Source: Bacteroidia bacterium
GTDB lineage: Bacteria > Bacteroidota > Bacteroidia > Chitinophagales > JAUHXS01
Assembly (NCBI GenBank): GCA_030426955.1
Contig: JAUHXS010000001.1
Coordinates: forward strand, 1 to 64,000
Reading direction: 5' to 3'
DNA: 64,000 nucleotides
The notes beneath the pieces were generated by a model. The model did no database searches. It was not told where the DNA came from and was given only the letters and a program-made list of their open reading frames with translations. The translations under genes and the position numbers were made by a program. This document shows, one piece after another, positions 18,857 to 28,112 of this stretch; within the stretch, counting starts at the first letter, position 1; each line of letters opens with the position of its first letter.

Positions 18857-19687
18857 TTACCAAATATTTATTTTCCCTGTAGACTTGTTATTATCCAAAT
18901 CAATTATATTGAGTAGATATAATCCGCTTTCTAACGATTCTGATAATGAAATGTTTATTTCATTTAAACCATTATAAGTTTTGATTGAAGGCTTGTAGTC
19001 AATAATTCTTCCAGAAAGATCAGTTATTATAATTGTAATGTCTTGATCATCATCTTCTGAAATAAAGTTTAGCTTTAAGTTATACCTATCTATTTGGTAT
19101 GCATGAACTGTTAATTCCTTGTTAAGGGTTACCGCTTTGGGTAGGCGTTTATAAAAGCTCTCAAAATAAGGATTATTTTCCTCTGGATTACCTTTAGCTA
19201 TTAAATTCATCGCAAGGTTCGGATCTTCAATATTATACTCTTCCATGTACTCATGAAAAGCTATAAAAGCTTGTTCTATTTCGAGATCTTTTAAAAGTTC
19301 TTGGCTAGTCTTTAACTTTTTATTATCCGAACTTTCAGTACCTAAACAGTTAGTTTCTTTTTGATGTATTTTTTGAGGTCTCTTGTCGCCATATTGAGCG
19401 TATGTCCTAACTTCCATTATACAATGCCGTTCCGTACATTTTGGGCTATTGTCCGCAGATGTATTGCAATAGTCTCTTACAGTATGTACTAATGCTATTC
19501 CGCAATCTGGATCGCGGATACATTCTAACAATACTTCGAAATAAAAGGGAATCATTGCTGTATAATTGCAAAAGCAAATATCTGCATTGGCTTTTGTTGT
19601 GCTTTCAGCTTGATTTGAAGCAACTAATTGTGTATTGTATATGAGCAATGCCATGACCAATATTGATATACTGTTTTTTATTTCCAT
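18857..19687 (-). CDS. Cys-patterned secreted protein with T9SS type A tail
   Basis: A 276-residue exported protein with an N-terminal signal peptide. The mature N-terminal region carries CFC (Cys38, Cys40), Cys56, Cys62, then DYC (74)-x9-C (84)-x4-C (89) and Cys114. The middle is helical and charged. The C-terminal 80 residues form a type A sorting domain (LSGRIIDYKPSI...ESGLYLLNIIDLDNN). The protein at 39514 shows the same CxC, C-x8-C-x4-C, C order, so the two seem to be paralogues of an undescribed family; disulphides are likely. No enzyme motif is visible. Confidence 0.75.
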   Translation of the reverse strand: MEIKNSISILVMALLIYNTQLVASNQAESTTKANADICFCNYTAMIPFYFEVLLECIRDPDCGIALVHTVRDYCNTSADNSPKCTERHCIMEVRTYAQYGDKRPQKIHQKETNCLGTESSDNKKLKTSQELLKDLEIEQAFIAFHEYMEEYNIEDPNLAMNLIAKGNPEENNPYFESFYKRLPKAVTLNKELTVHAYQIDRYNLKLNFISEDDDQDITIIITDLSGRIIDYKPSIKTYNGLNEINISLSESLESGLYLLNIIDLDNNKSTGKINIW

Positions 19688-19869
19688 GTGTTTTTAACAT
19701 AAACATATACCGGTAGAGGTTGTTTTTAAAAAAATATTTTGTGTATTTGTAATATGTCCAAATCAAAAAAGGTTATAAAAATCATTAATTCTAAGACTCT
19801 CAGTATCTCTATATGATGTTTTTTTGTCTGTAAATATCTATTAAGTGTTTAATAATACCTTTTCATTGC

Positions 19870-19877
19870 TATTTTTG
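19870..19877 (+). promoter_or_regulatory. Candidate -7 element of the MFS transporter gene
   Basis: TATTTTTG fits TAnnTTTG exactly and ends 7 nt before the ATG at 19885. The transcript would be leaderless or nearly so. A clear -33 TTTG was not found at the expected distance. Confidence 0.45.
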
Positions 19878-19884
19878 ACCTCTA

Positions 19885-21096
19885 ATGTTAAAATCGCAAA
19901 GGGCATCCATAGGTTTTATATTTGTTACCGTTCTAGTTGATGTTATAGGACTTGGTATCATTATTCCAGTAATTCCGAGTCTAATCGAACAATTGACAGG
20001 AGAGGGGATAAGTGTGGCTTCTCAGTATGGGGGATGGCTCATATTTTCTTTTGCCGTAATGCAGTTTATGTTTTCTCCCGTTTTAGGAGAGTTAAGCGAT
20101 CAATATGGTAGAAGGCCAGTATTGCTAATTGCACTCTTAGGACTTGGTATAGATTATGCATTTCATGCTTTTGCACCGACGATAGGTTGGTTGTTTCTCG
20201 GTAGGGTCTTAGCTGGTATAACAGGAGCTAGTTTTACCGTAGCAAATGCGTATATCGCTGATGTAAGCACGCCAGAAAAACGTGGTCAAAACTTTGGAAT
20301 TATTGGTGCCGCCTTTGGTTTAGGGTTTATAATTGGCCCAGTAATTGGTGGTTTCTTTAGTAAGTGGGGTGTCCAAACTCCTTTTCTAGTTGCTTCTGGA
20401 TTGACATTGCTAAATTTTTGTTACGGATTTATTGTTTTACCAGAGTCTTTGCCAAAAGATAAGCGTCGAAGATTTAATTGGAAAAGGGCTAATCCTATTG
20501 GGGCATTGTCACATTTAAAGCAATATCCTTTGGTGATAGGTTTGATATTTGCTATGTTCTTATCTTATATATCTGGACATGCGATGCAATCAACATGGAC
20601 TTACTATACCATGTTCAAATTTGATTGGGATGAACAAATGAATGGCTATTCACTAGGCTTGGCTGGACTTTTAGTAGGGCTTACTCAAGCAGTATTGATG
20701 AAATATATTCTCAAGTGGCTCGGGGATAAAAAGACCGTTGTTATTAGCTTTACGTTATGGGCAACAGGATTTTTCTTATTTGGTATTGCAACAGAGGGTT
20801 GGATGATGTTTGCTTTTTTATTTCCATATTGCTTAGGTAGTGTTGGAACTCCAGCTATTCAGGGAATTATTACAAACCAAGTTCCTGATAATGAGCAAGG
20901 GGAATTGCAGGGTGCCGTTACTAGTATGATAGGCTTGACTTCTATCATTGGCCCTCTTTTAATGACAAATGCTTTTTACTTTTTCACAAAAGAAGATGCC
21001 TTGTTTAGCCTTCCTGGAGCACCTTTCTATTTAGCAGCAATATTCACTGGAAGTGGCGTGCTTCTCGCAGCGAGAGCAATGAAAAAAGTAATTTGA
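19885..21096 (+). CDS. MFS transporter, TCR/Tet family
   Basis: A 403-residue 12-TM drug:H+ antiporter-type protein similar to the TetA branch of the major facilitator superfamily. Motif A in loop 2-3 is intact (GELSDQYGRRP, 68-78), and motif-C-like GIIGAAFGLGFIIGPVIGG is in TM5. Members export tetracyclines or other compounds by proton exchange; chromosomal relatives in this phylum often have unknown substrates. The gene is single, with T9SS cargo genes on both sides in the opposite direction. Confidence 0.88.
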   Translation: MLKSQRASIGFIFVTVLVDVIGLGIIIPVIPSLIEQLTGEGISVASQYGGWLIFSFAVMQFMFSPVLGELSDQYGRRPVLLIALLGLGIDYAFHAFAPTIGWLFLGRVLAGITGASFTVANAYIADVSTPEKRGQNFGIIGAAFGLGFIIGPVIGGFFSKWGVQTPFLVASGLTLLNFCYGFIVLPESLPKDKRRRFNWKRANPIGALSHLKQYPLVIGLIFAMFLSYISGHAMQSTWTYYTMFKFDWDEQMNGYSLGLAGLLVGLTQAVLMKYILKWLGDKKTVVISFTLWATGFFLFGIATEGWMMFAFLFPYCLGSVGTPAIQGIITNQVPDNEQGELQGAVTSMIGLTSIIGPLLMTNAFYFFTKEDALFSLPGAPFYLAAIFTGSGVLLAARAMKKVI

Positions 21097-21133
21097 AAAT
21101 TATTTCAAAAGACTTGTGTGTATTGAGATATAT

Positions 21134-24067
21134 TTACTTCAGTACGGTAATCGATCCAACTTTGTTAATTGCTGGCTCAGCTCTATTATTTGCTAATATT
21201 TGTAAATGGTAAGTCAGTACCGATGTCTCTATATTATTACCAAGAAAGTCATTCCAAGAATTATCAAGACTAGATGATTGAAATAACAAATTTCCATATC
21301 TGTCAAAAATTTTAAAGTCAAATTTATAATCATTTTGATAAAAGCTATGTAGTATATTTACAATGTCATTTAAGTTATCTTGATTATTTGAAATGGCATT
21401 CGGTATAAATAAACTTGTTGCATTACAAGAGGTAACACTGACAGTATCATTAAGGTATATCGATCCATTGGAGGTGCAGTTAGGGGAGTAATTGCCTACC
21501 AGTACTCTATATTTTCCTGGCTTTGAAACTAATGTGCTTTCTAGGGTATCACCGTTTTCCCATAAATAGGTTTTAGCATTGCTGAAGTTCGAAAATATTG
21601 CTAGTTCTTTCTGGGATATACCGATACAATAGTTCTTTTCATTATTCTTTAATGGTGTATCAATATCCACCGTTATCAAAGTGCTATCGTTGATATCACA
21701 TCCGTCCTTTGTGGCTGATATGTGGTATTTTGTATTTTGTCTTGGGAATACAATAGGAGATAGCAGTGTCTCATCTATAATATTATATATCGGTTGCCAT
21801 AAAAAAGTATCGGCATCTCCTTGAACTAAGATTTGAATGCTGTCGTTAGGACAGATGTTTAAGCTATCGGGGATATCTAAAGAAAGGTTTGAAATATTTA
21901 CAATTGAAGTATCTCTGGATATACAAACCTCAGAATTATTGGAAAGGCTAGCGATATATGTTATTGTTTCTGTGGGTGCAACGCTTATATTAGACGAGTT
22001 TACTGCCATATCTACCTTTAGGGAATCTATTTTGCCATTGCTAATTGATATCCAGTTGTAAATGGCATTATTCGAACCAAATGCAATAAGTGTCAATGAA
22101 TCATTTAAGCAAACTGTTGTATCCTTGGGTGAAATAGTTATAGGTAAAAAACTGTCTACTAAAATTGGAAAAAATACAGTATCTGCGCATAATCCCCCAT
22201 TATCAATAATCAGTTGATATGTAGTACTTATATCTGGATATGCCTTTACTAGTGATGAATCACTATTTAATAAATTGGTTGTTGGACTCCACGAGTAAGT
22301 GACACCAGAGTTATAAGAAACACCAATCTGAGCAGAGTCTGGTTTACATCTTTGTGTCGGCTCAACTGTATAAGATGTGTCATTTATTACTGGTACAAAA
22401 TGTGTAATTATTTCTGTTTTACAATCTACTTCAATGGTCAATTCAACTTTGTAAATTCCAGGCTTGTCATATTCATGAGTAGGTGATTTTTCTGTAGAGT
22501 ATGAACCGTCGCCAAAACTCCAAATTCTAGAGAATGTTTCAGGGAAAATAGGTGGAACATAAGAAGTGTCATTGAATTGAGTAGGAGTGCCTAAGCATTC
22601 AGTTGAATAGCTAAAGCCAGTTGGGTAATCAAGTTTTATCATCCAACCCCCAAATGAGTTTTCAATAGAGCCTACAGTTTTATCTCCTCCTGGACCAGTG
22701 TCAAATGCTGCTGAAAGCGCTACGTATCCATCAGATTGAGTGGTTGTAATATTGGGGTACCAAATGCCGCCATTGTCAGATCCAAGGGTTTTTTGCCAGA
22801 TAATATCGCCTATGCTATCTATTCTAACAAGCCACATGGATTGAAAATTTGCTGGTGATGGATTAGGTTCTGACTTATCGCCTGATACCTGGGAATAAGA
22901 TGCAATGCTCATAATAGCACCTCCATTGCATGTTGGTTCTATTGATCCAAAATCCTCTGCCAGATTTCCACCATATACTTGTTCTTGTATTATTTGTCCG
23001 CTTTCTGGATTTAGCCAAGCTAAGTAAACATCTCTATAGTATATAGTATCTCCAGAGCTTAAGTAGTAGGTGCTTCTTAAATTATAATGAGGTGAATTCG
23101 TATTGCCTGCAACAACAATATTCCCATTTGATAATTCTATTACCTCTGTATAAAACTGACTATAATCATCCTTGCTATGACCTAATATTTGTGTCCAAAG
23201 TGTATCGCCATTTTTATCCAGTCGGATTACAAAAAAATCATAAGATCCTGCGCTAGATAGAGAGTCTGGTAAGCCATGACCGTTTCTCCCATTTATAAAG
23301 TCATCATTTGATTGTGTCCAACCTGATAAAACGTATCCTCCATCACTATGCTCTATATGTGAAGTGCCTCGATCCCAATTGGCAGATCCACCAAAGCAAT
23401 TGTCCTTAATATTATTTTGATCATTATCAAGTTTTACAAACCATGCGGCTTCAGTGCCATTTTTAGCTGCATCTGTATGGAGGTAGCTTTGTGCATCTTT
23501 ACCAGCAAAGATACCAGTTCCTGTATCTCTGCCATTAGTGTAACCAAAACATGAGTATCCTCCTGCTTTATTTTCAACAGTAGAGTGAATAATACCACGA
23601 TCCAGTAGTTTGATCCAATCTTTACTTCCATTTATATTTAGTTTATAAGCAAAGCCACAGTCTCCACTGCAATCTTTGAAATCGCTCCATGTGTCACTAG
23701 ATAAGCTTCGGCCACTAAGAATCGCCCCGCCATTTTTAGGTCTACTCAATTTCCAAGAATCTTCTTGTCCCTTCCCTTTTAAACAGCTCTTCCAAACTCT
23801 ATTACCTGTTTTGTTATCTACCTTAATGATAGCAGCATCCCATCCTGTAGAGTCTTTGCACTCATCGCAGTCATAATCGGTGGACGAACTAGTCATACTG
23901 ATAATAAAATCTTGATCAATATCTTGAACTATTGAGAAGTTTTGATCCGTATTTGAACCTCCGATTGCTTGTTGCCAAATAACTTTTGGTTGTGCAATAG
24001 TATTAAGACAGGATGCTAGTAATGGTAACAATAAAGCTTTATCAAAGACAAAATGCATGATTTTCAT
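21134..24067 (-). CDS. Secreted PKD-domain protein with T9SS type B sorting domain
   Basis: A 977-residue exported protein (start ATG 24067; a TTG at 24088 would add 7 residues). After the signal peptide comes a repeat region of propeller type (DGGYVLSGWTQSNDD, GGAILSGRSLSS; about 30-480), then a PKD domain (FGDGSYSTEKSPTHEYDKPG), Ig/PKD-like repeats, and a type B (gliding-associated) C-terminal domain: LFIPNAIS...LNDIVNI, FKIFDRYGNLLFQ and a final GSITVLK. Likely a surface or secreted structural protein; function unknown. The 59795-61702 product has a similar arrangement. Confidence 0.85.
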   Translation of the reverse strand: MKIMHFVFDKALLLPLLASCLNTIAQPKVIWQQAIGGSNTDQNFSIVQDIDQDFIISMTSSSTDYDCDECKDSTGWDAAIIKVDNKTGNRVWKSCLKGKGQEDSWKLSRPKNGGAILSGRSLSSDTWSDFKDCSGDCGFAYKLNINGSKDWIKLLDRGIIHSTVENKAGGYSCFGYTNGRDTGTGIFAGKDAQSYLHTDAAKNGTEAAWFVKLDNDQNNIKDNCFGGSANWDRGTSHIEHSDGGYVLSGWTQSNDDFINGRNGHGLPDSLSSAGSYDFFVIRLDKNGDTLWTQILGHSKDDYSQFYTEVIELSNGNIVVAGNTNSPHYNLRSTYYLSSGDTIYYRDVYLAWLNPESGQIIQEQVYGGNLAEDFGSIEPTCNGGAIMSIASYSQVSGDKSEPNPSPANFQSMWLVRIDSIGDIIWQKTLGSDNGGIWYPNITTTQSDGYVALSAAFDTGPGGDKTVGSIENSFGGWMIKLDYPTGFSYSTECLGTPTQFNDTSYVPPIFPETFSRIWSFGDGSYSTEKSPTHEYDKPGIYKVELTIEVDCKTEIITHFVPVINDTSYTVEPTQRCKPDSAQIGVSYNSGVTYSWSPTTNLLNSDSSLVKAYPDISTTYQLIIDNGGLCADTVFFPILVDSFLPITISPKDTTVCLNDSLTLIAFGSNNAIYNWISISNGKIDSLKVDMAVNSSNISVAPTETITYIASLSNNSEVCISRDTSIVNISNLSLDIPDSLNICPNDSIQILVQGDADTFLWQPIYNIIDETLLSPIVFPRQNTKYHISATKDGCDINDSTLITVDIDTPLKNNEKNYCIGISQKELAIFSNFSNAKTYLWENGDTLESTLVSKPGKYRVLVGNYSPNCTSNGSIYLNDTVSVTSCNATSLFIPNAISNNQDNLNDIVNILHSFYQNDYKFDFKIFDRYGNLLFQSSSLDNSWNDFLGNNIETSVLTYHLQILANNRAEPAINKVGSITVLK

Positions 24068-24252
24068 GCATTTTAAGATAGCTTGCAATAAGATCTATTA
24101 CAATTCAAACTATAAACAAAATGAGTCTTTGATGTATTTGTTTTTTTGCTATAATGTTTTGATTTTCAATCTACTATATTTTTATTGGTGCTTTGTCGAA
24201 TTGATTTGAAATAAATAGAAAAAATGGTTTAGATAGTTTAAGATTTTCTGGG

Positions 24253-24500
24253 TTACAGTTGTGTTATGTTTCCAGTGATATTATAGATGATATCGTCATT
24301 TTTATATTTACTTTGTAAGTAGTAAGTATAAGTTGCGCTTTCGCTTGTTTGGTCGATATTGTGCCATTTGAAGTTCGGATCTTGCGTCTGATAAATCAAC
24401 TTCCCGTGTCTATTGTATATCTGCAAATTAAACTGATCTATAAGGTCGTTTGGTATTGAAAAAAAATCATTGTTGCCATCTTGTGAACTTGCAGAAAATG
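24253..24500 (-). pseudogene. Detached T9SS type B sorting domain (3' part of the broken PKD gene)
   Basis: Read on the minus strand this encodes FSASSQDGNNDFFSIPND, LQIYNRHGKLIYQTQDPNFKW and ends NITGNITQL: a complete type B C-terminal domain without a gene body. The frame continues the gene at 24817-27135; removing the 348 nt 24501-24848 joins LYIPNA directly to FSASSQDGNNDFF without frame change. An ORF opening at 24585 inside the insert exists by chance and has no signal peptide. Confidence 0.85.
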
Positions 24501-24848
24501 TCGAGCTAAACGTAGTTCCGCATTGAGAACGAAAATTACAAAAGTTGATAGACAATGCGAAATGTAAATACTTTCCGCTGGACATTGAGCATTGTCAGTT
24601 TGTAGTTCATGGAATGAACGTAACAACTCAACTTATGTAATTTGAAAAGTTCGAGATGTGGAATCAAATTGCGTTTAACGTTTTGTTGGAACACGTTTTG
24701 ACTCGAAGTCCGGCAAAGGCGAGCAAGAGGAGAGTAGCGGAGAAGCAATTTGGTTTAGCTCGACATTGAAACACATTCCCTTAAGACTGAAAGTCCGACG
24801 AAGGAGGACGAAAGGATTAAGGTCGGCTTTGCCGAATGTGTTTCAATG
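24501..24848. mobile_element. 348-bp structured MITE-like insertion in a T9SS gene
   Basis: The segment splits a type B sorting domain. aatg flanks both sides (24497-24500 and 24845-24848), consistent with a 4-bp target duplication; the element proper would be 24501-24844. Inside are nested inverted repeats: 24497-24510 with 24754-24767 (14 bp, perfect), 24534-24548 with 24628-24642 (14 of 15), 24551-24558 with 24589-24596 (8 bp), and a terminal hairpin 24764-24778 with 24834-24848 (15 bp, perfect). Two diverged copies of a 'gact..aagtccg.c.aagg' motif occur (about 24708 and 24785). It has no credible ORF, so it must be non-autonomous. Confidence 0.8.
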
Positions 24849-27135
24849 CATTGGGTATATAGAGGAAAGGTTCCCTGCAATTTTCTATATATACTTTTTT
24901 TGTGATAGTATCTGAATAGCAATGATAGGAGCTATGTACAATTAGCGAAACTGAGTATGTTCCTGAATCTTCATATGAATAAATGTGATTGCTTATGTCG
25001 TCTAAGTTAGAACCATTGTCATATATGGTTATCCCCTCATTGCCATCCCCATATGTCCAACTATACCATATAGTATCTTTATTAAAGGTGCATTCTCCAG
25101 ACTTCTGCGGAATAGTATCCAATATGAAATCGTTTAATGTTGTGTTAGATAGCTTGCAATCCGATTCGTAAGAAAAATTTGCAGTAGTGGAGTCTTTTAT
25201 AAATCTTCTTGGTAATCGTGGTACTAAGTTTTGTAAGGAGTAATTCACATTTCCTACAAGAGCAACTTTTTTGGGGTTAATATTTAATGGCGCTTCATCG
25301 TTAGGATTTTCGATACAGGCCAGATAGCCATTAGGATAACCGCCAGTTGGAAAGTATATTTTGTTATCAGGCCCTAGATACATACTGTAATGGGTTGAGA
25401 GGGAACGATATACTGTATCCATAGAATTATGTAATGATGTGCTATCAGGAGCGTTAGCGTCAAACTGCATGATCCCTATGGCTTGAGATTGCACATAGAG
25501 CTTGCTTCCATCAGGTGAAAACTCACACCCATAGGTATATGCTCCTGGGGATAAGCCAATATTTCGTTGATTGGAAAAAGTGCCTGTTGCAGCATCAAAG
25601 TCAAATAAAACAAAACCTTTGCTTGGTGAGTATCTAGTGAAAGCAAACTTATCTCCGTTTGGAGAGAATCTGGCAATATTGCTAGAAAGGAACTCTAGTA
25701 GACTTAAGTCAATATTTGTAGGCGTTCTGTTGAAAAGCTCAATGGTATCCTCTTTTATTAGGTATAATACAATGTCCCAACCAGATGGGCCTGGAAGAAA
25801 GTTAGTAACAAAATATTCTGGCGGTGCATTGCATTCTTCATTTTTTCGCTGTATACCTGCCATAAGCTCTAAGTTGTTTCCTGGTACATCAATTGGAATA
25901 TTTTGCTTTATAACTGCCCCTAATCCCATATCCTCATTCATATCAACAAGACTATAATGAAATCCAAGGTTAGCGTTGATGCCAGTTAATCCAGATTTTA
26001 GAAAAATATAATATTGCTGATCATTTATTGGGTGAGGTACTATTAGGGCTCCCTGAGAAGCATTTTGATTTCCGTTTAATCCGACTCCATTCATCATGGT
26101 ATCGTGGTTGGCATTCCATACAGTTTCTCCATTGGTGTAAAATAAAAGTTCGCCTGTAGTAGGATCACTTACTGTAGCTGCTGTTTCAATTGTTGTGATT
26201 TGACTATTTGAGAAGGGCTTGATACTATCAGCCTCAAAAATAATTCCAGCCTTATTTCCCGCTATCCAATTGTCGTTACTATTTGTTTTATTATATTCTC
26301 CTGGACAAACATCTATAACCTTTGAAAAATTGCTCATGCACCCTCCGGTATCTATACTGGTTAAGCTTATAAGATAGTTTTTCGGATTTGAATATGTGAT
26401 TTCTGGGTCCTCTATATTGGATGTGGTTTGGTTGCCAAAGTTCCATTGCCATTCTGTTATGCTTGCTTCATTAGTAGTTGTATTCTGAAAATCGATTTCA
26501 TTGCATGGACATCCAGCCTCAGCTATAAAAGATGGCTTTCTCTGTTCTGGTATTAATAGTTCAAAACTTGTGTCTATAACACAGCCACCATAGTCTGTAT
26601 TGCCAATATCAAGCCTTATATTATGCGGATATTGAGATTCTGCAAAATGATGTGTAGGATTAGAATCAAAAAAGGTGCCTGTGTTGTCTCCAAACTGCCA
26701 AGCGGTAAATGTTAATGGTATGTTAGGATTATTGGAAAAGGATAAATTGGTAAAATCTACACTTTTTCCAAACTTATTGGGAGTGCAATAAATGGTATAA
26801 TCTAAGGCAATGGTAAAAGGACTCTCAATAACCTCAACAGTTTCACTTGTACTGTCAATACCACCAAACTGAAGCGCTAGTAGCCATATTGTATAAGTTC
26901 CAGGATCAGGGTATGGATGATATAGCTCGCTCATAAAAGGTTCTAGTGTATCAATACTGCCATCGCCCCACTTCATAATTATCGTATCTGCTGATGATCC
27001 TGATGCGTCTCCATATACACTTGAGTTTGGCGATGCACAGAGTGTGTCAGGGTTAAATAAGGTAAGGTCTGCAAACTGGGCCTTTGTTATGTGCACGTAA
27101 AGCAGAAGTAATAAGTATAAGAGTACTTTTTTCAT
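24817..27135 (-). pseudogene. PKD/propeller secreted protein truncated before its T9SS type B tail
   Basis: The 772-residue product has a signal peptide, PKD domains (KWGDGSIDTLEP, WQFGDNTG, WNFGNQTTSNIEDP), then a propeller-like domain (GELLFYTNGETVWN, ASQGALIVPHP, FSPDGSKLYV) paralogous to the 55612-57066 protein, another PKD-like unit (YGDGNEG) and the start of the type B tail, LYIPNA. It then runs into the insertion and stops after nine foreign residues. The repaired gene (24253-27135 minus 348 nt) would encode 844 residues. Without the tail, T9SS export and attachment should fail; the body could still be made and exported to the periplasm by Sec. Confidence 0.85.
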
Positions 27136-27160
27136 TGATTTTAAAAGAGTGTTATGATTG

Positions 27161-27193
27161 AATAAAACAAGATAGATAGAAGCTTGTTTTATT
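27161..27193 (-). terminator. Putative terminator after the AIM24-like gene
   Basis: A perfect 11-bp inverted repeat (aataaaacaag, 27161-27171, with cttgttttatt, 27183-27193) lies about 120 nt beyond the AIM24-like stop on the minus strand and 26 nt before the next minus-strand gene. The stem is AT-rich. Confidence 0.5.
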
Positions 27194-27312
27194 GGAAGAC
27201 GAAAAAGTGTAATAATGGTATTTTGAGTAGGCTTTTAGTCGACTATTTCCTGCTGATAAACAAGAATTTAAGAGGTGTTAAATATTAATTTGGAAAGTAG
27301 GGCTAGTTTGTA

Positions 27313-28104
27313 TTAGTTGTCACCATCTATCATCCTTCCAATGCTTCCTAATATAGATCCTTCTCCTTTTGAAGAACCGCCTAATTTTGGAGCGTGTTTA
27401 ACTACTCGATCGGCTAACCTGGAAAATGGTAGGCTTTGTAAGTATAAAGTGCCCGTACCTCGAATGGTTGCTAAGAATAAACCTTCTCCGCCGAAAAACA
27501 TAGATTTTAGGTTGCCTGCTCTCTCAATATTATAATCTAATCCCTCCGTAAAGCCAACAATACAACCAGTATCAATGAGAATAGTTTCGTTATTGAGCTC
27601 TTTTTTTATCACAGTTCCTCCGGCATGTAAAAATGCTAGTCCGTCCCCTTCGAGCTTTTGTAGTATGAAACCCTCGCCACCAAAGAAGCCAGAACCAAGC
27701 CTTCTGCTTAATGTAATAGAAACCTTAGTGCCTTTTGCTGCACAAAGGAAAGCATCTTTTTGACAAATGATATTACCACCAAGCTTATTTAGGTCAACTG
27801 GAATGATTTTACCAGGGTAGGGGGCTGCAAAACTTACTTCTTTTTTACCTTGTCCAATATTAGTAAAATGAGTAAGAAAAATAGATTCGCCTGTTAAAAC
27901 TCTCTTCCCAGCACTCAAAAGTTTATTGAAAACCCCCTCGTTGGGTTGTGAGCCATCGCCCATCTTTGCTTCAAACTGAATGTCCCTATCCATCCAGTTC
28001 ATTGTTCCTGCTTCAGCAATAACTGTTTCTTGGGGATCTAATTCAATAGAGACGACTTGCATGTCATCTCCATGGATAGTGTAATCTATTTCGTGTGAAG
28101 TCAT
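27313..28104 (-). CDS. TIGR00266/AIM24 family protein
   Basis: A 263-residue protein of the AIM24 (TIGR00266) family: beta-rich with three related lobes, typical segments [45 protein letters not shown] and [12 protein letters not shown]. Its biochemical role is unknown; the mitochondrial namesake affects inner-membrane organisation. The ATG at 28104 is preferred to an adjacent TTG at 28107. It starts 8 nt after secDF on the same strand, so it is probably the second gene of that operon. Confidence 0.88.
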   Translation of the reverse strand: MTSHEIDYTIHGDDMQVVSIELDPQETVIAEAGTMNWMDRDIQFEAKMGDGSQPNEGVFNKLLSAGKRVLTGESIFLTHFTNIGQGKKEVSFAAPYPGKIIPVDLNKLGGNIICQKDAFLCAAKGTKVSITLSRRLGSGFFGGEGFILQKLEGDGLAFLHAGGTVIKKELNNETILIDTGCIVGFTEGLDYNIERAGNLKSMFFGGEGLFLATIRGTGTLYLQSLPFSRLADRVVKHAPKLGGSSKGEGSILGSIGRMIDGDN

Positions 28105-28112
28105 CAAATTAC

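Noticed and set aside
24660-24690. GTTTAAC in the 348-bp element as an integron attC-type site
   Set aside because: No matching partner core (GTTRRRY) with the right spacing was found, and no cassette structure or integrase is present.
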